Counted from the first letter of the stretch, positions 1-12,684 are shown. The stretch is DNA of 64,000 nucleotides from Megaleporinus macrocephalus (GCA_021613375.1 CM038709.1:36364428-36428427); one strand, 5' to 3'. Notes: generated by a model from the letters alone, not told the origin. Translations and numbers: made by a program.

Positions 1-139
1 AAGCTTTCTCCAAATGTTGATGTACTTCATGTTTCATGGAGTAAAATCAAAATCATGTCTCAAAGTCAATATAATTAAAATAGTAACTGTGGCATTTACA
101 AAAATTTGGACAACCACAGAGTTCTAAAGGCTCAAATAA
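1..139. other. AT-rich intergenic start of window
   Basis: Nothing recognisable. AT-rich unique-looking sequence with no coding, repeat or RNA signal. Confidence 0.5.
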
Positions 140-535
140 TGCATTTACTCAGTATGTAAAATCTTCACTGATGTTTTACGCAGAAGGTATGTGACTTCGG
201 TTGGGGTGATAAATGCCCCAGATGTGGTTTTACATGCCAATTTACACTCTATGATTTGGTCCTAAAATTGAAAAAAGAGCAACAAGTCAAAATAGACAAA
301 ACAAAATGAACCTTCATTTAAATAAACTCAGTCCTCATAATATAAAACAATGCTGGTTACTTAAAGCTTACTAGTATCTAATGTTACCTATACTAGCTGC
401 TTGCTTTCGATCTCGGCAGCAACACAAAGTAAATTAAAGCTTACTACAAAACTTTTAGCTTAAAATACCTCAAATAGGAAACAGTGATAAAATTATACAG
501 CATGGCTGCTACTAACTTGGTAGCAGCAATGTTCA
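140..535 (+). repeat. Dispersed repeat family R1, copy A
   Basis: This stretch shares long similar blocks with about 5.25-5.93 kb and 16.74-17.47 kb. Shared blocks in the same order include ttttacatgccaatttacac, a gatttggtcc block, a ctagtatctaatgtt block, tagctgcttgctttc and acagcatggctgctact. Copies differ by many substitutions and small indels, so the family is old. No transposase-like frame or clear terminal repeat is visible. It could be a non-autonomous DNA transposon, but the class is not determined. Confidence 0.55.
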
Positions 536-1189
536 CGAATCAGCAGCCAACAACAATAATGTTAAGCAGTCAGTGCTCAGTACAAGCACTTCTAACCAAA
601 CAGCACTTTCACTATTATCTTTTAATATTTTCTACTTTCCCAAATCAAAGTATGATTTTAGACAAATGGAAAAAAAAAACTGTTTTAAGTTTTTTGTTTC
701 AGACGTTTATCTCCTTTCACCTTAAGTACATAATGCAGTAGTATTATGCTAAAGCTATTTCTTCTGTTTCTACTTCTGAAATAGTAAGTGGCAAGCAATT
801 TTGGGGGTCAAGCATTGCAACTGGCTTAGCATACTGCAAGTAATTACATGTATGCATGGCTGTACTGTTTAGGTGGAACAGTTCAGCATATATTGGAAAT
901 ACAGGCAACAATATTCTCTGCTTTGTACAAGCACCCACGCAGTGCAGAAAAGTTTTAGAGTGAATATGAAACCTTTGAGGTCTCAAAGATCTGCGTCAGA
1001 CTAAACAATGGATTTGTTTGTGTGAAAGAACAAAAAAATGGAGCTCCGCTGACAGAAATTGTTTACACCACATGTGGTTCCTCTATTAGTTGCGTATGTC
1101 GTTCTTAGCAATTGTTCTTTATGCCTCGAGGTTATATTCTGAGCGATTATGTATGTCCTGCGTTGGCATTTAAGCTCAGCTGCTGTATT
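536..1189. other. Intergenic, no feature seen
   Basis: Open frames here are short and have no protein-like character. No repeat or RNA gene recognised. Confidence 0.45.
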
Positions 1190-1665
1190 GAATGAGGTTT
1201 CTGCCTCTCCCAGAATGGAATTTCTGAACAATAATGCAGCACAACCTTGGCATCCTGAACTGAATTGTTGATATGTCCAGGAATCAGTGGCTACAGCGGT
1301 GGCATTTTTACATGCCAGCGGGCCTGGTCGCCAAACCGTTTCCATTGTTCTCTCGTGAGGGAGCCAGGCCGCCCATCTGTCAAATGCGCAGCCTGAAATA
1401 GCGTGTTGCAGCCAGTGGCTGGCAGCTTGACCCAAAATAACATTTGGGGATTTTTCATTGCCTAGGTTCATTATGCAATCGCGGAGCTCATGGGAGAAAG
1501 CAGCATGGTGTTTGAAGGCCAATGGCATCCATAAGCTGCACACCCGAGGCGTCTGAAAACAGATTTAGCTCGGAAATGACATTGTGTAATAAGGTCTATT
1601 TCGTGCAGGTCATTTCAGGTAAAGACCACTTATTATACCTGCCCAGTTATAATTGCATTATTTAT
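1190..1665. promoter_or_regulatory. Candidate conserved non-coding block 1
   Basis: A balanced-GC, low-repeat stretch between AT-rich flanks. It is open on the minus strand for 180 codons (1001-1543), but the translation has no recognisable domain and mixed, non-protein-like composition. This texture is typical of teleost conserved non-coding enhancers. The call rests only on composition and on the lack of repeat signal; conservation cannot be seen from one sequence. Confidence 0.27.
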
Positions 1666-1739
1666 GTACATATAATACTAACTGGAGGTCCAGTGTAACA
1701 CATCAGCCTTTATACACGGTCATACAAACTAATTTCCAA

Positions 1740-2385
1740 AAATGTTGGAATAGTACTCAAAAAATTGAATTCTCATATGAACACATTTCTATTGGATCCC
1801 AGCTCAGGACTCTGACTTAGTTGTTCCAAAACATTAAGTTTGTCTGGCTGTATTAAACGTAAACTTTATTCTTCTTTAAAGAAGGACTTGTGTGCTAAGG
1901 GTCGTAATGTCTTGCTGCATGTCCAACATTCTCTTGAGATTCAGTTTGCAGACAGATGTCCTGACAAATTTTTCTTAGAATTTTCAGGTATAATTTAGAA
2001 TTCTTTCTCCCATCAGTGATGGCAAGGTACAGCAATATAGGCCCAAACAATGATACTACCACCTCCATGTTTCAAAGTGGAAATAAGGTTCTTTTGCTGG
2101 TCATAACACCCTTAATTTAAACCAAATAGTTCTGTTTTGGACCCATCTGTCCACAAAACATAATCAGTAGTCTTCTTGTCTGTCCACATGGTCTGTAGCA
2201 TAAGGAAACAATTTTTCTTTTTAGAGAGCAGTGGCTTTCTCTGTGTGACCCTGCCACGCATACCATTGTTGTTCAGTGTTCTCCTTATGGTGGTCTCATG
2301 AACATTAACACTGGCCTCTTTGAGAGAAGCCTTTAGTTGCCTAGAAGTTACTCTAGGTTCCTTTGCTTGCATAAATAAATGTACA
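1740..2385 (-). pseudogene. Tc1-like transposase remnant
   Basis: Minus-strand translation from 2372 gives a typical Tc1-family segment: an HTH-region stretch around VTSRQLKASLKEA and TTIRRTLNNNGM, then RKPLLSKK, then VLWTDGSKTELFGLN, the start of the DDE catalytic fold. At lower coordinates broken frames still show a Gly-Gly-Ser-type segment and a degenerate DPIEM region, so most of the catalytic domain is present but interrupted. The aspartate of the WTD motif is visible; a continuous DDE/D triad is not. Known family role: cut-and-paste transposition into TA. This copy cannot encode an active enzyme. A SINE-like tail begins a few bases beyond its high-coordinate end. Confidence 0.85.
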
Positions 2386-2399
2386 CATACTGTGGACAG

Positions 2400-2665
2400 G
2401 AGTTTGCTTGTTCAAACCCGTGCTTGAGTGGGTACTCTGGTCTCCTTCCACATGTCCAAAGACATGTATGATTGGTTGATCAGCCTCTCTAAATTGCCTT
2501 TAGGTGTGAGTGTGTGCGTGAGTGTTGACCATGCGATGGACTGGCGAACTGTCCATGGTGTACACGCCTTCGCCCGACTAGACGCTGGGATTTGCTCCAG
2601 CCCCCAGACCCTGACTAGCAGGATTAAGCGGCAGATAATGGATGGATGGATTCTGTGGATAAGGT
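2400..2665 (+). repeat. SINE tail (headless copy)
   Basis: This resembles the body of the full SINE at 48,444-48,764: the ggtctccttccacatgtcc block, the tctctaaattgcc block, gatggactggcgaactgtcc, ggtgtacacgccttcgcccg, ctccagccccc, and a 3' end of atggatgga repeats. The tRNA-related head with A and B boxes is missing, so it is a 5'-truncated copy. An accidental open frame of 102 codons (2428-2736) lies in it and is not a gene. Confidence 0.75.
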
Positions 2666-3289
2666 CTGAGACATTTTTAATGCAAATTTTTTTCATTACA
2701 AATCATCAACATAACAAGTCATTACATATTACCTGATTAGGTAACCTGATAAACTGTGAATGCAAGCTTCACCGGATAAGAATTTGACATTTTTGTCTAA
2801 CACATTTGCTTTAATTTGAATAAAAATTAAATCTATAAATACTTTTTAATTTTTTCTTCAAATTCTGTTGTTGGCTTTTGTACCTCACCATGCATGAAGA
2901 CCTAAATAAATGCAAACATGCAAGAATCCTAATCTTAACGTACAGAAAATGCTGTACCACTTTTACTTGGGTGACTTGTTGGTTGCCTGTAAATAGCAGT
3001 GGCCAAAGAACCCTTTCAATTTAACACGATCACAAAGCTCAGTTAGGTCAAAGAGGCTCTGACCGCAATTCAGCAGACATGAAAGGTCAGCAAAGGTGAG
3101 CAGGAAGGTGACTCATGTGAGACTGGTTCACAACGGTCAGTCCAAGAGGTTACACGGGAAATAAAGGCGACTTTTACTCTGAACCACTTTTCGGCTTAAT
3201 TTTTAGGGGAGGAAGTCATGGCAGCGAACTTTTTTTTTTTTTTTTTGCTTTAATTCCTTTTCTCCTTTTTCTCAGTCAGTCAGAAACAC
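2666..3289. other. Intergenic with T16 tract
   Basis: AT-rich unique sequence. A 16-17 base T run lies at about 3231-3247, possibly an old retroposon tail on the minus strand, but no body next to it is recognised. Confidence 0.45.
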
Positions 3290-3490
3290 TGAGCTGTGCT
3301 TCACTGGAGAGGCTTTGTAATTACCCCAGGAAAAGAGAAACACCTTTCTTTCTCAGAATTACATTTAACTGCAATATCAGATTGAGAAGAGATGTCAGCG
3401 AGGCAGCTTCTCTGAATTACGGAAGGCCTAACTAGCTGTTATTGCATTTGTCTCGCCCATTAGTGAGGGGCCTGTCATGCGTATTCATCT
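3290..3490. promoter_or_regulatory. Candidate conserved non-coding block 2
   Basis: Repeat-free block with a TAATTA-type homeodomain core (tttgtaattacc near 3317) and a second gaattac site near 3414. No coding signal. Enhancer-like by texture only. Confidence 0.25.
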
Positions 3491-4439
3491 TTGGAAAAAT
3501 TTTTTCTCTTTTCCGATGGCATGAAGTCTTTGAATATAGAAACAGGGAAACAAAGAGCCTTCATAAAACAGTAATGTCAGGAAAAAAATTAATAAAAGCC
3601 TGGATAAAGTGATTAACTGGAGCAATCTCCAGGACATGCTTGCTGGAAATATGAATATCATGCTTGTCTCATATCTTTTACCCCAAATGTAGTCCATCAG
3701 TCAAGACATGTTCGGTCTCTGAAATTTGTTTCTTCAGTTTTCTCTCAGAAGCTGTGGGTCTAATGCAATGTAATTAGCAAGTAAGGGAAGATTTGTAATA
3801 TTACAGTTACAACTGGTGGATTGGTAACATCAGGAAGGGGTATAAATAGAGCTCCACCAACTCTACTTCAATAAAGCTACTGTCAGCAAAGACCCCACTA
3901 AAACATTTGAAATGAAGTTTCAGTTTAAAGGCCAAATGGCACCCCAATCATGGACCCATCCTTACTAGGGCAACTATGCTATTGCCAGTTAAAACAACAT
4001 ATAACTTTAGAATAAATCTATATAAACAATTATCAACTAATAAATAAAAGTTTGGGCCTTATGTTATGTGACTAACTAGAGTACACTTAGCGAGAATTAT
4101 CATGAGATATATGCTGTAACAACATCAACCATTACGGCAACTATTGTAACAACTACTGGTAATACTAACAAGACATTGGTAACAATGTATGTGCTTAAGC
4201 AGCAGCGTTAAAGCATTTCAGCACCACGGTACCACACTCACTGTATTGGTGGACATGATGGACATTTTGCAGCATGCCAATTAATAGGACGCCAGCTAAT
4301 ACATTAACCTTGTAGCTCCAGTGCAAACTTAAAAGATTACACGTTGGATACCTAATATGTCTTGGCTGATTGACTACACTCAGAGTAAGGGGAAAACTGT
4401 GAATTAGATTTAGATCACCTTAGGGGAAAAAGAGAGCTG
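3491..4439. other. Intergenic, no feature seen
   Basis: AT-rich DNA with short meaningless frames. No repeat family recognised. Confidence 0.45.
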
Positions 4440-5000
4440 ACATTTTTAACAAGAACTCAGTATCTGGAACCTGTCAAAGGTGCGCTGTGGCATTTACTCC
4501 TCTAAGTGTCTCAATTCCAGAGTTGCTTCAGTGCACTGCCATCATTTCCAGACCCTCGCCCTGTACTTAATTACCGAACAGCTTTAATGCAGAAGTACCA
4601 TGCAGACATGGTGCCATCTTAAAGCACAAACCAGGTTTAAAAGCCCAGGTTTAACGATATTCCAGAACGAATGGCACACAGTACCCTGAAGACTCTTGTT
4701 AAACTTTCCTCCTGGAGTATTTTCAATTTGCTTTCATTATCTCGAGGCAACCGACGTGGTGAGACGGCGGGTGTCTTGATACGGCAACATGATCACCTGA
4801 AATGCAAGACGCTTAATTAACTTTGACTGCGAAACCAAGTCTGGAACAGATGTTTTAGAAAGGCTCCGTCTCTATTCCAATCTTTAATTACAAATCCGCA
4901 CGCATTCCTCAACTCGATTCGTTCCGTGCCCACAACCCTCCTGATAAAGATTCGCAGATTGGAATGATGGGTCATAGTAATTTATATCAAAGCTGACATA
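4440..5000. promoter_or_regulatory. Candidate conserved non-coding block 3
   Basis: Repeat-free, moderately GC-rich block containing three homeodomain-type TAATTA cores (near 4567 acttaattacc, 4812 cttaattaac and 4883 ctttaattac) and a ctcgaggc site. No splice-bounded frame or protein-like translation. The clustering of TAATTA sites fits a developmental enhancer, but conservation and activity are untested. Confidence 0.3.
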
Positions 5001-5079
5001 AGAGTAACACTAATTGAAAGAAGCAACTCAGAAGGAAACATTGTTAAGTTGAAACTGATAAAGCAAGTTCGGATCTTGT

Positions 5080-5930
5080 GTGTATCTGAGTCAAGCTGAT
5101 GTGGAAGTGTTCAGTTCCCTAGACATGCTTAGCACTCACTGGCCATTAAAGAACCTTGAGCTCCACCTTGCTGGTTTTACCGTACCGTGCAAAAGTCAAA
5201 GATCATTTATTGAGTTTCCAGTCACGACAGTTATTAAAGGTGCCATAGAACGCAGTATGTAAATTGTTTTCTGATGTTCTACATTGAAGGTGTATGACTT
5301 TAGTTGGGGTGAAAAATGGCCAGATGTGGTTTTACATGCCAATTTACACTTTATAATTTGGTCCAAAATTAAAACAAGATGTTTTCTCTTTTTCGGAGAG
5401 CTCATGAACAATTCGATGAGGACTGCTCTGATTCACAGGGTTACAGAGAGACACAGTGATGATCACACAGAAGCAATATGGTGAAATGGACAAAATAAAT
5501 TTAACCTCTATGTAAATAAGCTCAGCCCTTATATTACCTCATACTAGCTATGCAAGTTACTTTGAGCTTGCTAGTAACTAATGTTACCTATTCTAGCTAC
5601 TTGCTTTGGGTCTCAACATTAACACAAAGTAAATTAACAGGAAACAGTGACACAAATCATACAGCATAGCTGCTACTTACAGGTTATTTTGGGATTGTGA
5701 AGGTGGAACTGCTCCTTTCTTCAGACTAGAAGAAAAACATTTGATTAAGAAGCAGTCTTGTTTAAAGATGAACCATGTATCCCTGACAGTTTGGTTTCCT
5801 GGGAAGGGAATAAAGAGTGCTGCCATCCTCCTCACAGGCTGGAATGATAGATTTCTCCACCATTTTCACTGCTGTTGCTCTGTTGTGGTTGTAGGCAAAT
5901 GTATGTAAAGAGTTTAGAATTTTTGAATCA
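5080..5930 (+). repeat. Dispersed repeat family R1, copy B
   Basis: The longest clear match to copy A (140-535) and copy C (16.74-17.47 kb). It carries gttggggtgaaaaatg, ttttacatgccaatttacac, an attttggtcc-like block and tacttacaggttatttt, then a ccatcctcctcacaggctgg block, which copy C has as ccaacatcccactcacagcc. The 5' boundary is uncertain (5080-5240). Small frames here (5080-5484) are accidental. Confidence 0.55.
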
Positions 5931-6399
5931 GAACAGTTTTACCATTCTATTTGGTAAGTGCAGGATTGGACACCTGAGATGTGGAGCAAGGCGTCAAGGA
6001 ACAATATGTCAAGATTTGAGATCTCTGTAAATAACAGGATGCAGTACCTACACAGGCGTAGCAATGCAAGATTCTTCAAACTATGTCCACAACCAGTCAA
6101 GTCAAGCATGGTGGAGAATAAGCTTGAGTTTGGAGCTGTGTAACAACATCTGGAGTAGAGCATGTGAGCAGCGCAACAGACATTTATGGTCATTTAGGGG
6201 TCCACACTTCTATTGTGTTGTTAACAGTTTTGCAGCGCGTTTGTAAACTTGCATTTGTTTTGTGAATCTGCAGTGTGTTTGTTAAATGTGGTGCCCATGT
6301 TGCCATTTTGATGAAAGTATTTTTCGTTTGCAGCGCACTTATAAACACTGATCTACTGTATTATTGAAATGAATCATATCATACTTATGCAGCTGCACT
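5931..6399. other. Intergenic, no feature seen
   Basis: Overlapping 60-84 codon frames on both strands have no protein character. No known repeat recognised. Confidence 0.4.
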
Positions 6400-6710
6400 T
6401 AGGTTCCTAGGTGTTCCTGGGTATTGCACTTACACTGTATGTAATCCTGTATTTCTTTCTCTTCTTTTTATGTATTTCTCTCTTGTTAGATATTCCTAGG
6501 TATTGTACTTGTACTGTATCTAACCACATATTTTGTTGTCGTCATATTCGCACTGGCCCTAGTTTCTGGCAGTGTTTGAGTTAAAAGATAGTTTGGACTT
6601 AAACCTGTTTTTACTAGCTTGAGTTACACACCGAACACAAAGCACTTATGTAAGTCGGTCTGAATAAGAGCATCAGCTACATGCCGTCAGTGTAAATGTA
6701 AAACTGCATC
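6400..6710 (+). repeat. Teleost interspersed repeat, LINE-like 3' end
   Basis: The block ends with a degenerate form of the very common teleost motif gtaagtcgctctggataaga..., here gtaagtcggtctgaataaga, followed by a ctacatgccgtcagtgtaaa tail. Upstream are two near-copies of a ggtattgcacttacactgta module (about 6419 and 6498), also typical of this repeat. The class is inferred as a retrotransposon 3' region; no coding part remains. Confidence 0.5.
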
Positions 6711-7239
6711 TGGCCATTTTTCATGTCAACCATAGTCACATACCTTTAACATCACCTACTTTACTCAACATGCAGACACTGTGTATGAATGGTCATCATG
6801 TAAAGTAACTGTAGTAGCACTCATGTCATGCATAGATAGTCAGTGTGGGGAAAAAGGACATTCTGCAAAAGCAGCTCAACAGTCTGACCCAACACTTAAA
6901 CAACTGTTTATTTGAGTTTAAGAAGTTTGACTAGGTAGTTTGCAGTCACGTGATTTATAAACTACCTGCCCCTCCAGACTACTTAAGAACTACTCTCTCC
7001 TCCAAATGTCTTTCTACTCAAGAATTACCTTCTTCAGTCATCCTTCTACTCAGGAACACTTATGAAACCCTGTTAAAGTATAGAGATACAACATTTTGTG
7101 TTAGTGGCCAGGTCGACCTCGGTACCAAGGAGCTGCACAATGACTGTCAACACTTAAACACTACTAACAATGAAATCACTATTACAATTTAAATCCATAT
7201 TGATTTTTGAACGCCACTAATACTTTTAATTACCACTAT
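6711..7239. other. Intergenic, no feature seen
   Basis: An 80-codon plus-strand frame (6950-7192) has no recognisable domain. Sequence may be the 5' flank or 5' part of the hAT remnant that follows, but no end motif was found. Confidence 0.35.
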
Positions 7240-7990
7240 CACGTGACTGAACGTGATGAGCGCAACAATGGTAGAGAAGGAGCGTAAATGTTTTCACAAA
7301 TGGAGATATTTAGAATTTGTTTCAGGCAAAGATAAAAACATTACAGTGAAGTGTGAGTTATGTCCAAGCCGAAACACCTTTGAACTGCAGCAAATTTCAC
7401 AAGCAATTTGTTGAAGCACCTAATCAGGGTGCACGGTAAAACAAAACTCACCACTAAGTACCCCTACGTTGAAGAAGGGCGTACCCCCAATAGCACCCAA
7501 ACAAACTACACGCGCTAGGATGGAAGGTAACAAGCACCAGTACCATGTAATTGGTTTAAAAAGAGCCTTGAGATCTGATAACTCATTTCATTTATGAAGA
7601 GTTTATTTTTGTGAATTAAATTCGTAAACTTGCCTGTCATGAAATGCAGACATGTTAGTTTTGTTTTGTTGTACCACTAAAGAAAGTTTTATTGACTTTA
7701 TTTTTCTATTGCTAAAATACACTGACCAAGTAAAGTGAATTTCATTTTAGGCACATTAAATACTCCTGATAAAATCTGTTCCTAAATAAACTGTTTATAG
7801 ATTAGTTGCTTTGTACATTCCAGATATGTTTGTAGATTTGAATGGGTTTCAGGATGTAACTTAAAAGTAATGAATTATTAGGTTACATATTCCAGGACGT
7901 AATGAGTAAAGTAACCCATTACAATTTTTAATGAGTAATAAGTAATCAGCAATTAATTACTTTTTTGAGTAATTACCCCAACACTGCTTA
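7240..7990 (+). pseudogene. hAT transposon remnant with BED zinc finger
   Basis: From about 7258 the plus strand reads MSATMVEKERKCFHKWRYLEF, then VKCELCP. After a frame change near 7385 it continues LLKHLIRVHGKTKLTTKYPY. The aromatic region, the C-x2-C pair and the H-x4-H pair are the parts of a BED-type zinc finger, the N-terminal DNA-binding domain of many hAT transposases. The catalytic domain is absent. At 7850-7990 lies a taatgagtaatnag-type segment ending in ttaccccaacactg, the mirror of the CAGTGTTGGGG end common in fish hAT elements. I read this as an internally deleted, frameshifted element; the left end was not found. Confidence 0.65.
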
Positions 7991-8470
7991 AATGAGTATT
8001 AACCCTGTAATATCCCTAATACTTAAATCATCATTGATACTTACCATCAGCCTGTATAGAACATAAAAGTGAGCTTGTGTATCAGAACTTCTTTAGGTCT
8101 TCATTGACCTCATAGCCCAACTGCATACTCTTCCCTGAGCGATACCCTCGATGAAAACCCACTTTCATACAGATCAGCTATCAAGCGCCCACACAAAAAG
8201 TCTGCACCTGTGCAAAATTGCATTTCCTGATTCCACCCTAAATTGTGTTTGCCCACCCTGCACTTCACCTCGCTTTCCAATCTGGCCATTTCAGTTATCA
8301 AACAAAGCCAGGTTCCCCTGTACCTGAGGAAAGGTGTTGACTCAAACTCCCGCAGATGTTTTAAATTCAGTCGGATTGTTTAGAGGACAACACAAAAACC
8401 ACTTGAGGGCACCTGCTTGCAGATAACCTTGCAATATTCTAAGTAGCGCATGACTGGAGCGACAATCGTG
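7991..8470. promoter_or_regulatory. Candidate conserved block or unique DNA
   Basis: Repeat-free stretch with a GC rise around 8110-8350. No protein-like frame. Weak enhancer-like texture only. Confidence 0.18.
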
Positions 8471-8479
8471 ATTAGAAAT

Positions 8480-8640
8480 AATATTTCTCTGAGAGGCCAT
8501 TTCTGCTGAAGGAGTTGCTTAGTGGCGCAGGAACACGTTTTCCGCAGTTCAGGTTTGAGTCCCAGCTGTGCCATTTGCAGTCTGTGGCACCATTCCCATA
8601 CCACTTATGATCATGTAGTAAAGTCAAGTGTTCTGCTTTG
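8480..8640 (+). repeat. Probable tRNA-derived SINE head
   Basis: Contains an A-box-like ttgcttagtggcgc (about 8513) and a B-box-like caggtttgagtccc (about 8549), followed by a ctgtgccatttgcagtctgt body. This matches tRNA-headed short elements common in fish. The B box departs from GGTTCGANTCC at one position, and no cloverleaf was confirmed, so it is not a functional tRNA gene. Confidence 0.4.
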
Positions 8641-9009
8641 TCCTCTGAGGCCTGCTGAGATACTGTACTAGAAAAGAGGCATGCTAGCAAAGCCTAGAGT
8701 AAGCAGAGAGGCCCGCAGCCACACAGGGGCATGTACAATATGATAGAAAAATGATAAAATGTCAGAAAACAAGGGTTTTGTTGTTTTTTTTCATTAAGGG
8801 GAAATGTGGTCTATTAACAAGAAGCTCTACTGTCTACCAAATTGGAAGTGTGGTGACTAGCTTCCAATCCAAGCTTTCTGGCAAAGTATTTTTTTTTTGT
8901 AAACAGTCTTATAATAGTCAGGTTTGTTTTCTTAGGATAAGGCACATTAACTACTTTAAAAAGTGAAATGCATAGAGTGAGACATGACCCCATATTTCAA
9001 CATCCAGTC

Positions 9010-9200
9010 AACTGCACAACAGAGCTACAACCCATATTGGCCAATCCTGAACCAGACACCTGGCAACCATAGCTTCTGGCCACAGGTGTGTGAGGATCAA
9101 ACTCTCAGTCTCCAGATGACCGGGCCAAGCACCACCTGATTTTGCCATGTCTGGACCTTCCTTAGGCCAACAACTTTGATGAAGCACCAGGGCCACCTAA
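9010..9200 (-). repeat. Possible tRNA-like SINE fragment
   Basis: On the minus strand a ggtggtgcttggcccggtca block is followed by tctggagactgagagtttga and tcctcac, an arrangement like an A box, anticodon arm and B box of a degenerate tRNA-derived element. Low certainty; boundaries are arbitrary. Confidence 0.3.
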
Positions 9201-12200
9201 ACACACCAGCCTATCAATATCTTTTAACATCTATGACATCACTGGACATGGCTTATTAGGGCTGCTTATTTAATCTTCTGATATTTCAGGCTGCATCTGT
9301 CTGTTCTACTGATACTATTCTGCCCCTACTAAAATGCTGTAGCTCGACAGACAGCAAACAGAGTCTTCCAAAGAATTCCAAGAGACAAGATCTCAAAGAC
9401 TGGAATGTTTACTTAGAAGAAACGCTGTAAAACTGAAACAAATGAAATATGTTACAAATGCTTGTTCATTACGCTATCTTGACATACAAACCAGAAAATA
9501 AAATTACACCTTGAGCAAAAGATTTAGAATTACATTAACCATAGTTTTACTACTGTTTGGCCTGATGCTAATATATGAACAGAAAGTTCCATACAAATGC
9601 TAACAAATTAGCGCTTTTTTCTACCATGTAAATACACAATGATAGCCTCACAAAACCCCCAATTTCCACATTGTAATGCATTTAAATAACCATCTTATCA
9701 AGCAAATAAAGATAGGTACTTACAGACATTTGTTTTTATGGCCTAACTATGAGCACTTTGAGGGTTTGCTGCTTTGTAGTATTGGACTGGACTGAACTGA
9801 ACTACGGCAACTCCAAAGGTTCAAACTAAATAGCGCTATAACAAATGACCACTAGGGAACCCCTGCATTATAGTCAGCACAGATACGGATGGTTCAAGCA
9901 GAAAATAAATGTAGTGTCTTGGTGTAGTGATCGGACAAATGTAGTGATCGGACAAAATCTCTCTGTAAACACAATTTCTGAATTAATTGGTCCTAAGAAA
10001 TAAATAATTAGCTAAACTCTGACTGACAAAACACAATCGACCTCCTGATGGAAGACACTTAACTGTCTGTGCTTAATCGACCATTCAACGGAATTAGCCT
10101 AGTTCGGACTGCTCCCTGGCATCTGTTAGCTCAGTGGATCTTGAACAGGTCCTCAGGGACCTCACAGATAGTCCTAACTTGAGTGCTTAGACATGGAGCG
10201 AAAACGTGGACCATCTGGTGGTTAGTATTCTCCTCCCCAAGCATGTTAGACTGACCAATGATCTTGGCAGGTTATTTCATTAGTTTTTTCTGAACTGTTT
10301 GCATTTTGCTATAAAAACATTAAATTATATCTACAAGGCATGCACTGATACTCCTTTTTTCCTTCCAGTACTGATATCTAATCCTTAAATTTAGGTCAAT
10401 ACAGAGTACCGATACTAACTTTATCTAACCTAACTAACCTATAAGTCTTTATATCTATAAAATTATATTTTATTCTATTTTGTGTCACATGCTCAGCTTG
10501 ACTGAATGGCCCGACATGAAGGCTCAAGGCAGGCATGCATCCAGACTTCTTGTGTCCTAGTAACTGTCGAAGCCACAACATTAATAGACGTAGTAATAAG
10601 CTAAATATATACACAGTAGTAATTAATAGAGTACTTTCTATTAAGAGGAGTCTGTCCCAAACCCTAAGCCTAATGGAGAGACACATAGGACAGCTTGTAG
10701 TCCAGCTCAGGTCTGTCACCAGCGGCAGAGCTGAGGCAGAGAGTTGGAGCTCCAGCACGCACTAGCGGCACACTTTGGAGCATTGACAGCTAGAAAAGCA
10801 GCGGACGACTGAGAGGACTGTTGTTGCTGATGTCACTCTCCCTAGGGGCGCCGGACTTGAATATGGTCATCTGTGAGGAGTCTTGTCACGCTCAGAAGAA
10901 GCCACTGCGCTTCAGCACAGCCCCGGGACTCTGGCTAGATGTGACCTTTCACATTGTTTTTGTTGTTTTTCATGTACCTTTTCTGCTGGTGTCAATAATG
11001 AGCACTTTTCATTTTAGAAATCATGGCGTCTCCTGTGTATTCTTCTATGCTGAGACGCTACAATGTATTCAAATGTGCTTTGGATACATGATTTGGAGAC
11101 AAAGCTGGCACTGATTGAAGAGAGCAGCATGAGAGACAGGCATCAAACAGTAATTGAACTCACGTAGCCATATATACCTCATGGACCCCTGTGAAGCCAT
11201 AGATACCCTATCCATCCCGCCCAGCTTCACAAAGAACGAAGATCACACAAGCTTCAACACTGGAGTAAATAATGGATGAAAGGCTCCCACTAACATTAAA
11301 CAGCATCTGTATCTGAGATGAGGGGGGCTCTCTTTGTTTGCATCTCCCAAGACATGAGAGACGGAGTGTTTTCATGTCTCAGCTCAGGGTTGACGCTTTT
11401 AGCTGAGGCTTCCTGCCTTTCACTGATTGTGTTCATCTTCTTTACTGTTAGATTTGAGGTTTATAAAGGAGGACAGCGCTGATGGCTCATCCGTGAGATA
11501 CTGATGGTAGTAATTATGTGCAAGCATGAATTACATTGTTCAGTTCAACTTTATGATGATCCAAATTGGGTAACAATGGTATACTATTTAAGGAGTTATG
11601 GTATAATCATGCTAAGAAAGGATGCGAGGAGAAGCAGGGATAGCAGAGTGAGTGTAATCACTAGTCAGTCACTTCAGTAGATCTTGAAGACCCCCAGACA
11701 GTCCCAACATAGAATGACAGAGCAAAAAAATTGGCCAATCCCTGCTCCTTAAATGTAGGCCAATACTTATCTATAAGTCTTTTTACAATTAAATACATAC
11801 AAATATTTCATTTTGACTAAATTTAGTCTGTGTCACAAATAAAACTGAATCACATTTTGGATTATGTATACAATATAGCATTTTGTTTATCTTCTATATT
11901 ATTTAGTAATAGTAATAGTATTACAGTAATAGTATTTACTGTTATATAATTGGTTAAGAAAATCATGTTTAACAGTTTAGGTACTTGTAAAATATCTTTA
12001 TTGTCTAAAAACAGAACTGAACAGTGTGTAGAAAAACCTGTGGCGTGTACATGTGAGCATCCAGCAGCTTCTCTGGCAGCAAAAACAAAGCTGGATATTG
12101 TTTTACACCCAGATTTCTGAAGGTATTGTCTCATACGTGTATCTCGCTCACCTGCCCTACATTTCCATGCGTCAGACTCTGCTGGAGTTGATAAATATCA

Positions 12201-12682
12201 CTGTTGTTAAGTAGCTGCTGTCTACTGGCAGGAATTTTTACTACTAATACTGCGTACCTATACGACATCAGCGCAGCACAGAAATCTACTGCTTTCTGTG
12301 TAATTTTACTCTGTTACATTGATGGACTGCTTTGTAGTTGCTCACTTTACTCACTTACTTCTTACATTTGAGGATTATAAATTTATTATAGACTAAAAGC
12401 AGTTAAAAAGATGAAAAAAAGTTCAAAAACTTTAAATTTGATGCTGAAAGATGCTTACTCTACTAATATATTAGTCGTTTTTTGAGTCTCTACTTTTTAC
12501 TAAATAAAATTCAAATGTGAAACATGTATTTTAAATTAATTTGAAAAGTAAAATTCTTTAGAAATGTTATCTCATTGTGTTAATGTTCTGACCTCCTGGT
12601 GGCCCTTTAGCGCTGCCAAAATGACAATGCAATCTCAATGTCAGTCTCTGTAGGCAGGACATCTGAAGGTTTTTAGTGTAGG

Positions 12683-12684
<2 letters not shown>
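9201..12684. other. Long intergenic stretch without a firm feature
   Basis: No coding, RNA or known repeat signal that I can support. A 120-codon minus-strand frame (10396-10758) and a 97-codon plus-strand frame (10821-11114) have leucine- or phenylalanine-rich, domain-free translations. A short direct duplication, tgtagtgatcggacaaa, occurs twice within about 9921-9956. A GC-richer patch at about 10640-10950 might be regulatory. Confidence 0.4.

Noticed and set aside
10396..10765. Overlapping sense and antisense frames of 120 and 76 codons
   Set aside because: Neither has protein-like composition or a recognisable domain.
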